Of a stretch of DNA of 64,000 bases, positions 26,027-32,830 are shown one piece after another. The DNA lies in NCBI RefSeq assembly GCF_020535565.1, contig NZ_CP084758.1, positions 709,501-773,500 on the forward strand, in the 5' to 3' direction. This stretch comes from Shinella sp. XGS7. GTDB lineage: Bacteria > Pseudomonadota > Gammaproteobacteria > Burkholderiales > Burkholderiaceae_C. The notes below the pieces were generated by a model. The model was not told where the DNA came from. It did no database searches and worked only from the letters and a program-made list of their open reading frames with translations. The position numbers and the translations under genes are program-made. Positions within the stretch are counted from its first letter, which is position 1, and each line of letters starts with the position of its first letter.

Positions 26027-26581
26027 TCAGGGCAGGCGCAGCTCGGCAAGTTTCCATTGCAGCAGGCCCTGGCGGTGCAGCACCAGGTCCACCGGCTCCT
26101 CGTCATCGCCCTCGCGGCGCAGGCTGAAGACGAAGCGGCCCGGGCTCTCATAGCCCATCTCGGTGTGCAGGCGCGGGCGCTTCTCATCACGGCCCGCCCC
26201 GGGGGCGGATGAGGCCGGCTCGCGCCGCCCCGGCAGGCCCAGGGGCGACTCGCCCTGGAGGATGCGGCCCAGGGCCTCGGGCGTGATCAGCACATCCACC
26301 ATAGGCCCCAGCAGGGCGGCGGCCACGGCCGCGCCCATGGCGGCGGCGGGCGTGGGGTCGCCGCGCTCATTGCGCTCGCGGCCGGCCAGGCGGTCCTGCA
26401 CGCCCAGCTTGAGGCTCTGGCGCAGGGCCGGAAAGTCCACATAGCCGGCCAGGCGCTGGGCATCACGCTCACGCGCGGCCTCGCGCATCTGGTGCACGGT
26501 GAGATAGGGCGTGGCGTAGAGGGCCGCAGCGGCCAGCAGGGCCAGCCCCAGCAGGCCGGACTTGAGGCGGGTTCGATTCAT
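26027..26581 (-). CDS. DUF2939 family protein
   Basis: A 184-residue protein with one N-terminal membrane helix or signal anchor (SGLLGLALLAAAALYATPYL) followed by the DUF2939 pattern TVHQMREAARERDAQRLAGYVDFPALRQSLK. The central part is Ala/Gly-rich and the C-terminus is charged (FSLRREGDDEEPVDLVL). Function is not established; proteins of this family are envelope-anchored. Its ATG overlaps the DUF1992 stop (ATGA, 26578-26581). Confidence 0.75.
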   Translation of the reverse strand: MNRTRLKSGLLGLALLAAAALYATPYLTVHQMREAARERDAQRLAGYVDFPALRQSLKLGVQDRLAGRERNERGDPTPAAAMGAAVAAALLGPMVDVLITPEALGRILQGESPLGLPGRREPASSAPGAGRDEKRPRLHTEMGYESPGRFVFSLRREGDDEEPVDLVLHRQGLLQWKLAELRLP

Positions 26582-26910
26582 AGGGAGCCGCTGGCGCGCA
26601 AGGCCTCCAGGCGCAGGGCCAGGGACTGCTCCATCTCCGCGAGCTTGCGCTGCAGCGCCTCGCGCGCCGGGCCGGGCTCGCAGGCGGCCAGGGCCTCGCG
26701 CAGGCGGGCGCGCTCGTGAAAGAGCGCCACCTCGGGCGGGGCGAAGCCGGCGTCCTTCAGGATCTTGAAGGGCATGCGCAGCGCATCGGGCGTGGCGCTC
26801 CAGCCCTCGTCGGCCTCGGGCAGGGGCTGGCCGTAGTGACGGGCGCTGGCCAGCTCGCCGCTGGCGGCCGACTCCCGCAGCTTGCGGGCGATTTCCTCAT
26901 CCAGGGTCAT
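26578..26910 (-). CDS. DUF1992 (DnaJ-related, DnaJC28-like) protein
   Basis: A 110-residue cytoplasmic protein. The family core is visible: DEEIARKLRESAASGEL, then GQPLPEADE and RMPFKILKDAGFAPPEVALFHE. These correspond to the DUF1992 domain found alone in bacteria and in eukaryotic DNAJC28. The second half is helical and charged. Function unknown. It is coupled to DUF2939 by a 4-bp overlap and lies 25 bp after the LysE gene. Confidence 0.8.
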   Translation of the reverse strand: MTLDEEIARKLRESAASGELASARHYGQPLPEADEGWSATPDALRMPFKILKDAGFAPPEVALFHERARLREALAACEPGPAREALQRKLAEMEQSLALRLEALRASGSL

Positions 26911-26935
26911 GCGCGGCCTCCGGCTGTCTTCTTCT

Positions 26936-27604
26936 TCATCGTTCGGACGAGAGCGCGAGCTTGAGCCCGAAGCTCAGGAACAGCGCGCCGATGGCCCGGT
27001 TCAGCCACTGCGCCAGCGCCCCGCCCAGGCGCAGGCGGCGGCTGGCCAGGGCCGTGGACAGGGCCAGAAAATGGCACCACAGCATGCCGTTGACATTGAA
27101 GATCGCGCCCAGCGCGATGAAGGCCAGGGCCTTGTGCGGCGCATCCGGTGCAATGAACTGCGGCACAAAGGCCAGGAAGAACAACGCCACCTTGGGGTTC
27201 AGCACATTGGTCAGAAAGCCCTGGGCAAAGATCTTGCGCAGCGGCAGGGCGCTGGCGCTAGTAGCGTCCTGCGCTACGCCGGGCGAGGGCTGCGGCTCGC
27301 CGCCCGCGGGGCGCCGCCGCGCCAGCAGCATCTGCAGGCCGATCCACACCAGATAGGCCGCGCCCACCCACTTGACCAGGGTGAAGGCCCAGCTGGACGC
27401 CGCCAGCAGGGCCGAGAGCCCCAGGGCCGCCGCCAGCACATGCACGCAGGTGCCGGCGCCTATGCCCAGCGCCGCCGCCGAGCCGGCCCGCCAGCCCTGG
27501 GTGGCGCTGCGCGTCATGATGAGGATGGAATCCGGCCCGGGCGCGATGTTCAACAGCAGGCCCGAGACGATGAAGAGGGGAAGGTCGTGGATGCCGAGCT
27601 GCAT
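26936..27604 (-). CDS. LysE/RhtB-family exporter
   Basis: A 222-residue inner-membrane protein with about six hydrophobic segments. The family motif near the N-terminus is LLNIAPGPDSILIMTRSATQG; FLTNVLNPKVALFFLAFVPQF is the second conserved block. Members export amino acids or related metabolites; the substrate is not readable. The ATG at 27604 starts exactly at the family N-terminus (MQLGIHDLPLF); the longer frame to 27703 has no support. It is the first gene of a four-gene leftward operon and divergent from the 2TM gene. Confidence 0.9.
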   Translation of the reverse strand: MQLGIHDLPLFIVSGLLLNIAPGPDSILIMTRSATQGWRAGSAAALGIGAGTCVHVLAAALGLSALLAASSWAFTLVKWVGAAYLVWIGLQMLLARRRPAGGEPQPSPGVAQDATSASALPLRKIFAQGFLTNVLNPKVALFFLAFVPQFIAPDAPHKALAFIALGAIFNVNGMLWCHFLALSTALASRRLRLGGALAQWLNRAIGALFLSFGLKLALSSER

Positions 27605-27791
27605 GGTGGGGCCAGCATAACCGCTGGCCACCGCCCTGCTGGAGTGCATGCCATTCGCGCCGCCGGCCGGCTGTTCGCGCCGCGCGCTGGCGGCTCGTCG
27701 CAAGCCCCTGGGCGGCCTGACGCCACGCGATCACAGTCCAGCCATCGACGAGAGCGCAACACCCCCAACACCTTAGCCACAGGAGCCCGCC

Positions 27792-28109
27792 ATGAACGAC
27801 ACCACCTCCCACAGCACCGCCACCCCCAGCAGCGAGGCCCAGCTGCGCCGCCTGGCCCGCCGTCGCGTGGAGCTCAAGCTCGGCTGGCTCACCCACGCCA
27901 CGGTCTTTGTGCTGGTGAACCTGGGGCTCTACCTGCTCAGCGGCCTGGGTCAGGGCGGCCCGGTGGCCCGCTGGCACAGCTTCCCGCTCTGGGGCTGGGG
28001 CCTGGGCCTGGCCATCCACGGCGTGGTGACCCTGCTGGCCCTGGGCGGCGGCGATCTGCGCGAGCGGATGATGAACAGCGAGCTGGCGCGGCTGAAGGAG
28101 CGCGGCTAA
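27792..28109 (+). CDS. 2TM-domain membrane protein
   Basis: A 105-residue protein. After a polar N-terminus comes ARRRVELKLGWLTHATVFVLV, the first helix of a 2TM domain, a loop with WHSFPLWGWG, a second helix (GLGLAIHGVVTLLAL) and a charged tail (GDLRERMMNSELARLKERG). The paired helices with Trp-rich loop match the 2TM family, also found at the N-terminus of some histidine kinases. The start has a ribosome site (CAGGAG). IS481-family copy 2 inserted 28 bp after its stop. Confidence 0.8.
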   Translation: MNDTTSHSTATPSSEAQLRRLARRRVELKLGWLTHATVFVLVNLGLYLLSGLGQGGPVARWHSFPLWGWGLGLAIHGVVTLLALGGGDLRERMMNSELARLKERG

Positions 28110-28132
28110 GCCGCCGCGCAGCGCCGCCCCAA

Positions 28133-29083
28133 CTAGCTGTGAAGCGTCAAGACGTTGTTTCTTGAGGCACTTAGTCTGCAGATAGGCGGGACGCCGCCGA
28201 TGCCGCTGTGCGGTCGGTGGCAGTTGTAGTGATGCTGCCAATGGGCCAGGGCCGCCGTGCGTTGAGCCGAGCTCTGGTACGTCCAGCCGTAGGCCCATTC
28301 ACGGAGCGCGGTCTGGATGAAGCGCTCGGCCTTGCCGTTGGTTTTGGGCGTGTAGGGCTTCGTGAAGCTGTGCTTGATGCCGAGTTCGACGCAGGCCTGG
28401 CGGAACTCTCGCGAGCGGAATGCCGCGCCGTTGTCGGTGAGCAGCCGCTGGACCGTGACGCCCATCCTGGCGTAGTACGCCACGGCATTCTTCAAGAACT
28501 GCACCGCCTGGGCTTTCTTCTCGTCCGGATGCATGGCCGTGAAGGCCAGTCGTGCGTGATCGTCAATGGCCACGAACAGCGTCTCCCAGCCCGCACCGTC
28601 CACCGAGTCGCGTCGATTACCTGTGACGCGATGGCTCGGGCGCACGATGCGCCCGAGCTTCTTGGTGTCGATGTGCAGCAGCTCGCCCGGCGCCTCGCGC
28701 TCGTAGCGCACCACGGGCTCAGTCGGCTCCAGGTCGCTGAGCTTGGACAGTCCAGCACGAGCCAGCACACGGCTGACAGTGGCGGCCGAGACGCCCACGC
28801 TGCGGGCGATGCTGGACTGCAGCATTCGGCGGCGGCGCAACTCGACGATGAGCAACGCCTTGGCTGGAGCGATGGCTCTGGGTGAGTGCGTGGGACGCGA
28901 AGAGGCATCAGCCAAGGCGGCTTCACCGCCGGCCAAATAGCGGCCGAGCCACTTCCTGGCCGTCGGGGCCGTCACGCCTTGCGCTGCAGCCGCTGCTGGG
29001 GCGCTGAGACCTTCCGCGGTCATCTGCCTGACCATCTCGACTCGGCGGGCGTAGGTAAGTCGGGCATGCTTATGGCTGTTCAT
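28133..29083 (-). CDS. IS481-family transposase, copy 2
   Basis: 316 residues, identical to the copy at 22882-23832 except for the last residue (Ser instead of Ile). That residue and the TAG stop (28133-28135) are read from the flanking target duplication: last IS base A plus target GC gives Ser, then TAG. HTH and DDE motifs are intact, so the enzyme should be functional. Confidence 0.95.
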   Translation of the reverse strand: MNSHKHARLTYARRVEMVRQMTAEGLSAPAAAAAQGVTAPTARKWLGRYLAGGEAALADASSRPTHSPRAIAPAKALLIVELRRRRMLQSSIARSVGVSAATVSRVLARAGLSKLSDLEPTEPVVRYEREAPGELLHIDTKKLGRIVRPSHRVTGNRRDSVDGAGWETLFVAIDDHARLAFTAMHPDEKKAQAVQFLKNAVAYYARMGVTVQRLLTDNGAAFRSREFRQACVELGIKHSFTKPYTPKTNGKAERFIQTALREWAYGWTYQSSAQRTAALAHWQHHYNCHRPHSGIGGVPPICRLSASRNNVLTLHS

Positions 29084-29180
29084 CCGGTTGGTGCTCCTGG
29101 GACGATTGGGTGTTTGGCGACTTCCAGTCTCTCAAACCCAATCCGGATGAACACCGGATACAACCTATTGAAGCATCACA
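28138..29180 (-). mobile_element. IS481-family insertion sequence, copy 2 (1043 bp)
   Basis: Same element as at 22785-23827, inverted. It is flanked by the 6-bp duplication ACTAGC (28132-28137 and 29181-29186), again NCTAGN. The right-hand repeat includes the TAG stop of the VOC gene. Because its duplication differs from that of copy 1, the two are independent insertions. Confidence 0.95.
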
Positions 29181-29181
29181 A

Positions 29182-29550
29182 CTAGCGCATCGAGTGCAGG
29201 CCGACCTTGTTGCCCTCGGTGTCGATGAAGTGGGCAAAAAAGCCGTAGCCATTGCCGATCTCGGTCTTGGGCACGGCAACCCGGCCGCCCGCGCCCTCCA
29301 CGCGCGCCAGCATCGGCGCCAGATCGTCACCGCCATGCAGGTACACCAGGGTTCCACGGTCCGAGGGCTCGCTGCCCTCGCCATACACCAGGGCACCGCC
29401 CACCGCCTCGGGGTCGCTGGACAGCATGCCCAAGGTCAGCGGCCCCATCGCCATGGGCTCGATGCGGATGCCCAGCACCGTCTCGTAAAAGCCCTGGGCG
29501 CGGGCGAAGTCGGTCACAGGGATCTCAAACCAGTCTAGTGCGTGTGCCAT
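29182..29550 (-). CDS. VOC-superfamily (glyoxalase/bleomycin-resistance-like) protein
   Basis: A 122-residue vicinal-oxygen-chelate protein: WFEIPVTDFARAQGFYETVLGI at the N-terminus, a paired repeat with GTLVYLHGGDDLAPML, and the C-terminal block NGYGFFAHFIDTEGNKVGLHSMR, which has the classic DTEGN.vGLHS pattern. These enzymes or binding proteins usually use a metal; the ligand set here is incomplete and the substrate unknown. The stop TAG lies in the CTAG target of IS481-family copy 2, which leaves the protein intact. Confidence 0.88.
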   Translation of the reverse strand: MAHALDWFEIPVTDFARAQGFYETVLGIRIEPMAMGPLTLGMLSSDPEAVGGALVYGEGSEPSDRGTLVYLHGGDDLAPMLARVEGAGGRVAVPKTEIGNGYGFFAHFIDTEGNKVGLHSMR

Positions 29551-29751
29551 ATGAAGCGCTCCGGTGAAGGGTGAGCGTGCAGCCTAGCACTGGGATGTGT
29601 CGAAATGGGGGGGCAGCAGGCCCGCGTGGCGGTCTGTTCTCTGTGGCGCTGCAGCGATCCGAACTCAAGTCTGGATGGGAAAACAGCAAAGGCACTTGTC
29701 GGGAGCAATCAGTACCGGGCAGATTTATTCGCTGGGAAGCCCTGTAAATAG

Positions 29752-29758
29752 GTTAGGT
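29752..29758 (-). repeat. Isolated attC R''-box-like site (possible truncated attC)
   Basis: On the minus strand ACCTAAC matches the integron core RYYYAAC and includes the TAA stop of the gene at 29753. No partner L'/R' half is found to its left, so the attC would be truncated here, marking the probable left edge of the cassette cluster. Confidence 0.35.
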
Positions 29759-30178
29759 TTCATGCACGCCAGTAGCAGGGCCGCTCCATTGCGTTTCCTT
29801 GAGAACTGCTAGCTCTTGCAGTAGCTGTGGAGAAAGCCGTTGAATGGTGTCATATCTCTCCTGCGAAAGGCCGTCGCGAAGAAAGATCGTCGTCGAGCAT
29901 TCGTAGTTCGACCGAACAAGCTCAAAGAGAGCTGGAAGCGTCGGTGGGGAAACATCAGTCCAGATCGTCTCGAGAAAGTGTTCTCGGAGTTCTGGCGATA
30001 GCTCTCGTGCAACAGCGGCAACGAGACTTTCCGAGGCATGATGAAGCCTCACCTTCTCTAGTAATTCAAGAGAAGGTTGGACTTCATGCGTTGCGAGACT
30101 CGGTCCACGTGTTAGCCAACTCGCGCAATGCTTGAAAGCGCGGCGGACCTTCTCTACGAATGTGCGAACGCTACTCAT
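29753..30178 (-). CDS. Hypothetical protein (probable integron cassette gene)
   Basis: A 141-residue protein of unknown function, not recognised. It is soluble and helical, with a basic start (SSVRTFVEKVRRAFKHCASW) and acidic/hydrophobic helices later (LSQERYDTIQRLSPQLLQEL). The ATG at 30178 is preferred over GTG 30187 because it lies 3 bases after the R' box of the attC site at 30182-30241, as usual in gene cassettes. Base composition is visibly lower in GC than the flanking chromosome. Its stop codon overlaps an RYYYAAC box. Confidence 0.6.
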   Translation of the reverse strand: MSSVRTFVEKVRRAFKHCASWLTRGPSLATHEVQPSLELLEKVRLHHASESLVAAVARELSPELREHFLETIWTDVSPPTLPALFELVRSNYECSTTIFLRDGLSQERYDTIQRLSPQLLQELAVLKETQWSGPATGVHET

Positions 30179-30181
30179 GAG

Positions 30182-30241
30182 ATCCACCGCCTGAATTTAG
30201 CCGACCCGCAAGGCAGGTCTGGCTTAAATGAATTTTCAGGT
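30182..30241 (-). repeat. Integron attC site A
   Basis: Read on the minus strand: R'' ACCTGAA (contains the TGA stop of the upstream gene), AATTCATTTAAGCC, a short stem-loop (GACC / GGTC with an unpaired A), GGCTAAATTCAGG, then R' GGTGGAT. The L''/L' segments and spacing match class 1 integron attC sites of the aadA type (AATTCATTCAAGCC ... GGCTTAATTCAGG-N-GTTRRRY), with 6 of 7 matches to the R' consensus. It lies exactly between two same-strand small genes. Confidence 0.75.
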
Positions 30242-30709
30242 GCTGCCCTTGGACAACTGCACCCATCCATGCGACCCAAAATCATGGACGGCCAGAGTTA
30301 CTGGCACAGGGTATGCCCACCCGCCAGCTTTCCACCATGACTCTGCGAGCCAGCGAGAGAGCAGAGAGGCTGTCAATTGAAAGCCAGGAAACTCGTCAGG
30401 CCCAACAAAGTACTTCTCGTCAATCTCTGCGAGGTCTTCTAGGCCAAGGTCAAGCTCAAGTGACCTCCCGGGAAAGAGGCTTTGATCTACATGGTCGATC
30501 TTGTTGTTCTTGCCACGCCAATAGGCCCAAACAGTCGGAGGTCCGCCATACTCGTCTAGAAAAATCTCCAGATGCGCCTCGTCTACGCCGTGTCCGAGCG
30601 GAACGGTCGCTAGCTCTCTGAGCGCACGGATAGTTTTGTCTGAAAGACGATCCAGCATGCGCTGATACATCGAGCCAAACTGCTCATGGTTCAAACCGTA
30701 TGGAACCAT
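30236..30709 (-). CDS. Hypothetical protein (integron cassette gene)
   Basis: A 157-residue soluble protein of unknown function. Visible parts: HEQFGSMYQRMLDRLSDKTIRALREL, a Trp/Tyr-rich middle (GGPPTVWAYWRGKNNKIDHVD) and a C-terminus with LLSRWLAESWWKAGGWAYPV. The acidic, Trp-rich character resembles small immunity or SMI1-like proteins only loosely; no family is claimed. ATG 30709 starts 7 bases after the R' box of attC C; GTG 30718 is an alternative inside the box. The stop codon lies in the R'' box of attC A, so gene plus attC form one complete cassette of about 535 bp. Confidence 0.65.
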   Translation of the reverse strand: MVPYGLNHEQFGSMYQRMLDRLSDKTIRALRELATVPLGHGVDEAHLEIFLDEYGGPPTVWAYWRGKNNKIDHVDQSLFPGRSLELDLGLEDLAEIDEKYFVGPDEFPGFQLTASLLSRWLAESWWKAGGWAYPVPVTLAVHDFGSHGWVQLSKGST

Positions 30710-30716
30710 CTGCGGC

Positions 30717-30779
30717 ACCCAGCGTTTGCAATAACGGCGACTGGGGCGCGCCGCGTAGAAGCCGTTCGGTTGATTAGAT
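30717..30779 (-). repeat. Integron attC-like site C (weaker)
   Basis: On the minus strand: ATCTAAT (R'', 6 of 7 to RYYYAAC), CAACCGAACGGC, a loop, GCCGTTATTGCA, AAC and R' GCTGGGT (6 of 7 to GTTRRRY). AACGGC (30733-30738) and GCCGTT (30761-30766) form the inner stem. Length 63 bp and position between two same-strand genes agree with sites A and B, but the R boxes are not complementary to each other. Confidence 0.5.
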
Positions 30780-30790
30780 GGTGAGCGCTT

Positions 30791-31036
30791 CTACGCATGC
30801 TCGACCCAGATTGTTTCACCGGGATGATGTTCTTCGATGGTTTCAACTGCGCCAGCCAGCACCTCAGGGCTCTCGCTACCGAGGGGGTAGGAAAATCGAG
30901 TCAAAGAAGAGCATTCCGAATTTTCGAAGTCCGACTCAGAAATCGCATCAGAGCCGCACCAAATCGGCGCCGCGCATTTTTCAACGGCACGTAGCGCATA
31001 CTTCAATCCTTGCGGAGTAATGGCGAGGTAGACCAT
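30791..31036 (-). CDS. Small hypothetical protein (integron cassette gene)
   Basis: An 81-residue protein of unknown function with no signal peptide. It reads MVYLAITPQGLKYALRAVEK, then a Cys-containing CAAPIWCGSDAISESDFENS and an acidic end (EEHHPGETIWVEHA). The ATG lies 7 bases after the R' box of attC site B and the gene is followed after 11 bp by attC-like site C, giving a cassette of about 325 bp. Low GC relative to the chromosome. Confidence 0.6.
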   Translation of the reverse strand: MVYLAITPQGLKYALRAVEKCAAPIWCGSDAISESDFENSECSSLTRFSYPLGSESPEVLAGAVETIEEHHPGETIWVEHA

Positions 31037-31043
31037 AGTTGTG

Positions 31044-31100
31044 AGACAACGTGTGAGTTAAGGGGCGCGCTTTGCGCGCCCCTTGAATGATGGGCTAAAA
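31044..31100 (-). repeat. Integron attC site B (strong hairpin)
   Basis: On the minus strand: R'' TTTTAGC (contains the TAG stop of the secreted-protein gene), then CCATCATTCAAG, a perfect stem with a 3-base loop (AAGGGGCGCGC at 31060-31070 pairs with GCGCGCCCCTT at 31074-31084), CTTAACTCA, CAC and R' GTTGTCT. CATTCAAG...CTTAACTCA and all spacings equal those of aadA-type attC sites. R boxes match 5 of 7 each. The hairpin alone could act as a terminator. Confidence 0.7.
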
Positions 31101-31532
31101 CTTTTCAGGAAAAGCCCCCGAATTAAAATCTGGAATTACAGCTTTTAATTCGTCTATTCGTTCTTGGGCGCAAAACTTTGGATTTGATTTGATCTGCGCC
31201 TCGTGGAAGCCGATGCCAATCATTTCGTGTACTAGTTTATCCTCTCCAAATTTCTCAAGCAACAAAGGCAGTAGCTTCTCAACAGAGACAGTTACTCCAC
31301 ACACCTTAGCAGCAGCAATTCTTGACCATGCAAACTGGGCGTTTGGGTTCCAACCCATCGCATCAGGCCCCGTGAAGCCTTTATCATAGTGATATTCATA
31401 AACATTCGGTTCAATTTTGTAGGCGGCCATGCCGCCCTTGCCCTTGTAAGTGCCGTAATCTGCCGCCAATGCTGAGGTGGCGATAGCAACCAAAGCAGAG
31501 AAGATCAATGACTTTTTCATGAGATGTTTCAT
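31095..31532 (-). CDS. Secreted hypothetical protein
   Basis: A 145-residue protein with a clear signal peptide (MKKSLIFSALVAIATSALA, cleavage before ADYGTYKGKG; an upstream ATG adds four residues). The mature part has YEYHYDKGFTGPDAMGWNPNAQ and two Cys (AAAKVCGVTV, NPKFCAQERID) that may pair. Unknown family. It has its own ribosome site (AAGGAA) and no attC directly upstream, so it may be the promoter-proximal member of the cassette cluster. Its stop codon lies inside attC site B. Confidence 0.65.
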   Translation of the reverse strand: MKHLMKKSLIFSALVAIATSALAADYGTYKGKGGMAAYKIEPNVYEYHYDKGFTGPDAMGWNPNAQFAWSRIAAAKVCGVTVSVEKLLPLLLEKFGEDKLVHEMIGIGFHEAQIKSNPKFCAQERIDELKAVIPDFNSGAFPEKF

Positions 31533-31919
31533 GGCAATTCCTTAATGGGAGGAGTTCTAAATAGGCTGTCCAATAACCGATTGCCGACGCGTCACGAACA
31601 TTAGTCGGCGGAACGGGCGCTGGTTCAGCAGGGTTTTCATTGCGGGTGATTGTGGCGCCAACTGCGGGCGACTATGAGCGCTACCGAGCCCTGCTGATGG
31701 GGGATATCAGAGTCCTGGGTTGGGTCCTCACGGCTTCCAGCCGCTTTGCGACAGCTTCTCGATGTTGTGCACCAGGCAAAGCAGTTTCCACTGCGCGCAG
31801 GGCGCAGATCGACGCCGCTCCCAGCGGCATGAGCCTCACTCCTTGAGTCGTGGCGACGAGTTCAGCAAGCAGCTCAGCGCATGCCCTGTCGGGGTCGCTT
31901 GAGTCAGCCGTCCAATGGC
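31533..31919. other. Gene-poor stretch with transposase remnant
   Basis: 387 bases without an intact gene. It holds the ribosome site of the secreted-protein gene, an imperfect hairpin GCCGAC (31583-31588) / GTCGGC (31604-31609) that could be another degenerate attC, and a transposase C-terminal fragment (31728-31838). Confidence 0.5.
31728..31838 (-). pseudogene. C-terminal remnant of a transposase (possibly IS1182-type)
   Basis: A minus-strand frame ending at the TGA complement of 31728-31730 reads AQWKLLCLVHNIEKLSQSGW, the kind of tail seen in DDE transposases of the IS1182/IS5 groups (W.L.C..HNI.KL). The frame is closed by a stop about 36 codons upstream, so only the tail survives. Together with the attC sites it points to repeated mobile-element activity in this island. 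Confidence 0.45.
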
Positions 31920-32375
31920 TCAGGCCTCGCCACGCGGGCGCTTCGGTTTGGGCGATGGATGAGGGAGGGGCTTCTTCCGCGCCAGCAGCAGTCGCTCCGC
32001 CAGGTCCGTCACCACCCATTCTTCGGCGATGCGCGAGTTGCTGAAGCGGCTGACCACCATCTCGCGCCAGACCATGGGCTGGCCCGTGGCCGGAAAGCCC
32101 TTGAAGGCTCCCGTGTGTGTGGCGCGCATCGTTCGCTGCCAGCTCACGGTATCGGCCGAGGCCAGAAAGAACTGCACCTCGACCGCCAGGTCGGGAAAAG
32201 CGCTGCGATACAGCTCGACGACGGATCGAATCAGCTGCGGCCCACCGCGCAGGTCCTGGTCCGTGATGTGAACGAGGTAGTCAGGGGCGAAGTGCTTGCC
32301 GATCGCCTCGAGTTGGCCGTCACGGAAGAGCGCGGAGGTGGCGCTCAGGATCAGGTCTTTGGTGTGCTGGAGCAT
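31920..32375 (-). CDS. SnoaL-like polyketide cyclase/ester cyclase-fold protein
   Basis: A 151-residue protein of the NTF2/SnoaL fold: LFRDGQLEAIGKHFAPDYLVHIT, GPQLIRSVVELYRSAFPDLAVEV and GFPATGQPMVWREMVVSRFSNSRIAEEWVV, the standard ester-cyclase blocks. In this group most members bind or isomerise small hydrophobic molecules; the role is unknown. It is higher in GC than its neighbours, which suggests a separate origin within the island. The C-terminus is basic (ARKKPLPHPSPKPKRPRGEA). Confidence 0.8.
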   Translation of the reverse strand: MLQHTKDLILSATSALFRDGQLEAIGKHFAPDYLVHITDQDLRGGPQLIRSVVELYRSAFPDLAVEVQFFLASADTVSWQRTMRATHTGAFKGFPATGQPMVWREMVVSRFSNSRIAEEWVVTDLAERLLLARKKPLPHPSPKPKRPRGEA

Positions 32376-32471
32376 GATTGACCTTCTTACTGGGGAGTCC
32401 CCGCAGCCCTGCTAGGCATTAAATTTTCTGCCTTGAGTCTTGCGTCTTGCAATTTGCCATTCAGCTCGCCT

Positions 32472-32717
32472 CTATTTTGAGCAGCGTGGCACCGCATCCG
32501 GCCCCTTTAACGCACGCAGTTGTTTCCAACTCGCGCGGGGACAAGCATTGACCTTACTTGAGGGCATACACCATGCGCTGTATGTGCCCTTCGATTGTTC
32601 CGCTAGGCACTTTTCAAAACCATTGACTTGAAGGTATCTAGGAGGCTGTACTGCGTGAGAGAGCGTGGGCAATAAGGTTAAGCATGTACTGGCAATGATC
32701 AAGTGAGCTGGTTTCAT
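32472..32717 (-). CDS. Small secreted hypothetical protein
   Basis: An 81-residue ORF chosen from ATG 32717 because it gives a signal peptide (PAHLIIASTCLTLLPTLSHA) followed by a 57-residue mature part with four Cys (EKCLAEQ, SAWCMPS, VNACPRA, VPRCSK), consistent with two disulfides. Unknown family. The longer frame to 32888 runs back into the neighbouring gene and is not supported. Low GC, in the accessory island. Confidence 0.5.
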   Translation of the reverse strand: MKPAHLIIASTCLTLLPTLSHAVQPPRYLQVNGFEKCLAEQSKGTYSAWCMPSSKVNACPRASWKQLRALKGPDAVPRCSK

Positions 32718-32822
32718 GGCTTTATATTGACACGCACCTTGGGCTCCTGCTTCTTCAATCAAGACTTCTATAAAAGAATTGACAGTCCGACGCAGCCAAT
32801 TAAACATGCTCTCTATGAAATA

Positions 32823-32829
32823 GTTAGGC
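32823..32829 (-). repeat. attC R''-box-like motif after the membrane-protein gene
   Basis: GCCTAAC on the minus strand is a perfect RYYYAAC match placed one base after the TGA stop of the membrane-protein gene, as in gene cassettes. I could not find the matching L'/R' half, so it is either a highly diverged attC or chance. Confidence 0.25.
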
Positions 32830-32830
32830 C

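Noticed and set aside
22785-29180. Composite transposon formed by inverted IS481-family copies 1 and 2 around the oleate hydratase and LysE genes
   Set aside because: Each IS copy has its own matching 6-bp duplication (TCTAGG and ACTAGC). A composite transposon would show one duplication at the outer ends only. They are independent insertions, and the intact duplications also argue against recombination between the copies.
31060-31084. Simple Rho-independent terminator between the secreted-protein gene and the 81-residue gene
   Set aside because: No T-run follows on the minus strand, while the flanking CATTCAAG / CTTAACTCA and R-like boxes fit attC much better; kept as attC site B.
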